Shown: piece after piece, positions 6,015 through 7,835 of the stretch
How positions within the stretch are numbered: the first letter of the stretch is position 1
Layout: each line of letters starts with the position of its first letter
From: Clostridia bacterium
GTDB taxonomy: Bacteria > Bacillota > Sulfobacillia > SLMV01
Direction: 5' to 3'
DNA length: 7,835 nt
Assembly (NCBI GenBank): GCA_007136565.1
Contig: SLGS01000022.1
Coordinates: forward strand, 1 to 7,835
Program-made: the position numbers and the translations under genes
The notes under the pieces: model-generated
What the model was told of the DNA's origin: nothing
The model's input: the letters and a program-made list of their open reading frames with translations, nothing else
The model's database searches: none

Positions 6015-6395
6015 TCAATCCGCGATGACGGCGGAGTCGATGTCGGTGAATACGCCTTCTCCGCGTCTCTCTCCCGGTACCACGGTTATCAGTGTGCGGC
6101 TCTCTACATTTACTATCATCGCAAGGTCATCGAGCAGGACCAGGGATTGGCGACCACCGCGTTTCGCAACCCTATCCAGGGCGACCTGCATCCTATCCTC
6201 TTGGTCCCGGCTCATATCCACTCCATCTTTGTTCATTCTCTCCCGGGCGTGGATTGTGACCTTGAGCTCTCCCTCGAGTATCTCTCTGAAGCCCTCGCGA
6301 GATCCGCCGCCCCGGCCCCGGCTAGGTACATGGGTGCGGTGCGGATCGACGTTTTGTGGGCGAATCGCAGTATCATCTGCGGGTCTATTCGGCAT
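6015..6395 (-). CDS. TIGR02530-family flagellar operon protein of unknown function
   Basis: The 126-residue product fits the small family known as TIGR02530 (flagellar operon protein), found between flgD and flgE in many non-enterobacterial flagellar operons. Its biochemical role is not known to me. A variable, basic, Gly/Arg-rich N-terminus (1-34) leads to the conserved core: FREILEGELKVTIHARERMN (36-55), a helix about 64-80 with RMQVALDRVAKRGGRQ, SLVLLDDLAMIVNVESRTLI (84-103), and the ending GVFTDIDSAVIAD. This resembles the family pattern SxHAxxRL...AxxKGxxxSLvl...alivsVxnrTviT...vFTnID. I chose the ATG at 6395 because GAGGGTG lies 6 bases upstream; a GTG at 6404 would add three residues but lacks a ribosome binding site. 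The gene overlaps flgD by 11 bases. No signal peptide or membrane span is visible. Position suggests a link with hook assembly. Confidence 0.85.
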   Translation of the reverse strand: MPNRPADDTAIRPQNVDPHRTHVPSRGRGGGSREGFREILEGELKVTIHARERMNKDGVDMSRDQEDRMQVALDRVAKRGGRQSLVLLDDLAMIVNVESRTLITVVPGERRGEGVFTDIDSAVIAD

Positions 6396-6807
6396 TGTCG
6401 TCACCCTCGGGTATCCAATCGAAGGAGGCTACTTGCCCGAGGAACAGTTCCTCACCCTGGTCGGTGGTCAGTAGAACGTCATCGTTCTTCCATCGGACGG
6501 ATACCACCGTACCGCGGCCCTTTTGCCCCTCTCCTGTTTCGAATCCGATCTCGCGTCCCAATAGGTTTGCACCGAACATGGTCATTTGGTTTCTCACCAG
6601 GTTTTGCGTCTGCGTCAGGTTCGAGAATTGGGCCAGTTGCGCTATGAAGTCTCGATCGTCCATGGGATTCATGGGATCCTGGTTTTGGATCTGGGCTACC
6701 AGTAGCTTGAGGAACGCGTCCTGTCCCAGGGCATCGGTCTTCATCTGCGACCGATCAGTGCCCCTTTCCACATCGCCGTGTACTTGGGTTGTAGGATCTA
6801 CGTTCAT
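6385..6807 (-). CDS. flgD: FlgD, hook cap / hook assembly scaffold (short form)
   Basis: FlgD caps the growing hook and allows FlgE subunits to polymerise; it is exported and later discarded. The 140 residues contain the diagnostic N-terminal segment GQDAFLKLLVAQIQNQDPMN (28-47), then PMDDRDFIAQLAQFSNLTQT (48-67) and an amphipathic NLVRNQMTMFGANLLGREI. A short beta-rich end follows (about 98-131, GTVVSVRWKNDDVLLTTDQG). This is the short FlgD layout, as in Bacillus (about 140 residues), without the larger Tudor/FnIII module of enterobacterial FlgD (about 230). The ATG at 6807-6805 is chosen because AAGGGAG precedes it at good spacing and the fliK stop lies just upstream. Longer in-frame starts, up to 6933, would run inside fliK and add an arginine-rich stretch unlike FlgD. 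Confidence 0.96.
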   Translation of the reverse strand: MNVDPTTQVHGDVERGTDRSQMKTDALGQDAFLKLLVAQIQNQDPMNPMDDRDFIAQLAQFSNLTQTQNLVRNQMTMFGANLLGREIGFETGEGQKGRGTVVSVRWKNDDVLLTTDQGEELFLGQVASFDWIPEGDDNAE

Positions 6808-6820
6808 GTCAGCGCTCCCT

Positions 6821-7835
6821 TCAGGCCAACATATCGATATGCCCCGCACCGATATTCGATCCGTGGCGGTGGTTCGCCGGTGTCTCCTCGGCCGCTTCAT
6901 CGAGTCGGGGACTCGTCCAACGAGGAGTCTCATCGTATCCGCCGTGGCGGAAACCGTCGGAGGTCTCGCGCCCGCCGAAGTCGAGGTCCACTGAGTCGAA
7001 GCCGGCGTTTTCGAGGTTCCGTTCCAACCCGGCCGACGTCTCGCTCATCTGGCGCAGCAAGGCGGCGTCCGTCGACCGCATCTGCCCGACCAGGTGGTCC
7101 CCGTCCGCGGTCAATCTCACCACGAGGGGTGCCATGTCTTCGCCGCCAACCCTCAACGTCACCGAGGATCCGCGGCTTCTTTGCGCGTGGGCCATTTCTA
7201 TGGCGGGTTGTGCACCCTGGGTCCCCGATACTTCACCCGGGGGAATCGCATCGTTCGAACCCCTGGCGCCAGAGATCTGTCCGGATGAAGATCGCAGAGC
7301 GATCCAGTTGGTGGGCCGGGGAGATTCCACTCCATCGTTCGGTGCAGCTACATCATCTGCACCCGCTTGAACCCGGGATCGAGGACCGGAACTGGCCGTC
7401 TCAATGACCGGGATCGAGCTCCCCGGGACTTCCCGGGCTTCGCGTTTCGGGAGATGTCCATCCCGACTTTCTCGAGTCTCCTCGAGGTCCATGTCAGTGA
7501 ACCCCTCGGGTCTCTTCGAGGTCTCCTCGGAGCTGTCCGTCCCGGCGGTCGTGGCCCGGGTTCGAACCGGTGGATATCTCCCATCGGCCCTAGCCGCGGA
7601 GAGGTATCGGTTGTCGGCTACTTCCCGGTTGGCGTCGGGGTTTTTCGGAACACCATCCGTTCCTTCGTTATCCCCGTCGCCGATGAAGATCTCGTCGACT
7701 GTAGCGCCAGGGTCCAACTCCGATGGTGGTGATACCGGTTTCGGTGCGGTCCCCTGCGCCGACTTTCCCTCTTCGGTGGAGATGGCGTCCTCCCCCGGAT
7801 GCGCTGCGATGACCGTCGGTAGGCCGATCATGGTC
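6821..7835 (-). CDS. fliK: FliK, hook-length control protein (5' end outside window)
   Basis: FliK is a secreted molecular ruler; it measures hook length and switches export from hook to filament subunits through FlhB. The frame is open to the window edge and 338 codons are visible; the ATG at 7831 is probably internal. Counting from it, residues 1-215 are a low-complexity, hydrophilic stretch rich in Ser, Pro, Asp, Glu and Arg, as expected for the disordered ruler part. Residues about 222-286 form the conserved Flg_hook domain: SVTLRVGGEDMAPLVVRLTA, DGDHLVGQMRSTDAALLRQM and LERNLENAGFDSVDLDFGG. This fits the pattern L.P..LG.v.v.l....g.l...f.......r..l......L...L...G. A variable tail follows. 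It ends 13 bases before flgD, and the fliK-flgD-flgE order supports the call. The ruler part is poorly conserved; the call rests on the C-terminal domain and context. Confidence 0.92.
   Translation of the reverse strand, partial: TMIGLPTVIAAHPGEDAISTEEGKSAQGTAPKPVSPPSELDPGATVDEIFIGDGDNEGTDGVPKNPDANREVADNRYLSAARADGRYPPVRTRATTAGTDSSEETSKRPEGFTDMDLEETRESRDGHLPKREAREVPGSSIPVIETASSGPRSRVQAGADDVAAPNDGVESPRPTNWIALRSSSGQISGARGSNDAIPPGEVSGTQGAQPAIEMAHAQRSRGSSVTLRVGGEDMAPLVVRLTADGDHLVGQMRSTDAALLRQMSETSAGLERNLENAGFDSVDLDFGGRETSDGFRHGGYDETPRWTSPRLDEAAEETPANHRHGSNIGAGHIDMLA

Noticed and set aside
5916..6647. Plus-strand open frame of 243 codons spanning the flgE leader, the TIGR02530 gene and flgD
   Set aside because: It runs antisense across three minus-strand features including conserved FlgD and TIGR02530 cores; no domain pattern is visible in its product.
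6808..6933. Longer FlgD starting at 6933
   Set aside because: The extension lies within fliK and encodes an Arg-rich stretch unlike FlgD; the ATG at 6807 has a proper ribosome binding site just after the fliK stop.
6356..7407. Two overlapping plus-strand open frames of about 210 codons opposite flgD and fliK
   Set aside because: Both are Arg/Ser/Pro-rich antisense shadows; the minus-strand FlgD and FliK C-terminal domains explain the sequence.
7460..7550. Repeated CTCGAG/CTCGAGGT-like words within fliK
   Set aside because: The copies are short and irregular and fit codon usage of an acidic, Ser/Arg-rich disordered region; no regular unit or spacer is present.

Overview
The window holds ten flagellar genes in one block, all read from the minus strand. 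On that strand the order is fliK (5' end outside the window), flgD, a TIGR02530-type flagellar operon gene, flgE, flbD, motA, motB, fliL, fliM, a long fliN/fliY, and fliO (3' end outside). No convincing plus-strand gene is visible; the long plus-strand reading frames are GC-biased shadows of the minus-strand genes.

Organism: base composition is moderately GC-rich. The order flgD-flgE-flbD-motA-motB-fliL-fliM-fliN-fliO matches, as I recall it, the large flagellar operon of spirochaetes and resembles the fla/che operons of Firmicutes; it is unlike the scattered enterobacterial arrangement. The short (140-residue) FlgD and the FliY-like FliN with an N-terminal EIDALL motif point the same way. 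I cannot name a phylum: this could be a spirochaete-like, deep Firmicute-like or uncultured candidate-phylum bacterium.

Layout, from high to low coordinates: positions 7835-6385 encode hook assembly control (FliK ruler, FlgD cap). Positions 6395-6015 encode a small conserved protein of unknown role. Positions 6014-5918 are the only sizeable gap (97 bp) and carry a possible RBS-masking hairpin and a three-codon minigene in front of flgE. Positions 5917-4655 encode the hook protein. Positions 4617-2318 encode FlbD, the MotA/MotB stator and its partner FliL. Positions 2296-346 encode the C-ring switch proteins FliM and FliN/FliY. Positions 314-1 begin FliO of the export gate. Junctions are overlapping or very short, so the block is almost certainly one transcription unit with translational coupling; I see no promoter or terminator inside it.

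The genes work together as hook (FlgD, FlgE, FliK), torque unit (MotA, MotB, FliL, probably FlbD), rotor switch (FliM, FliN) and export (FliO). The most notable point is that FliM lacks the N-terminal CheY-binding segment with no room for it upstream, while the 334-residue FliN/FliY carries that segment followed by a shortened, apparently phosphatase-dead CheC-like region. FliM also has an altered GGxG FliG-binding loop. Together these suggest a rearranged switch complex. Otherwise this is a conventional flagellar locus, and I found no evidence of a wholly new system.
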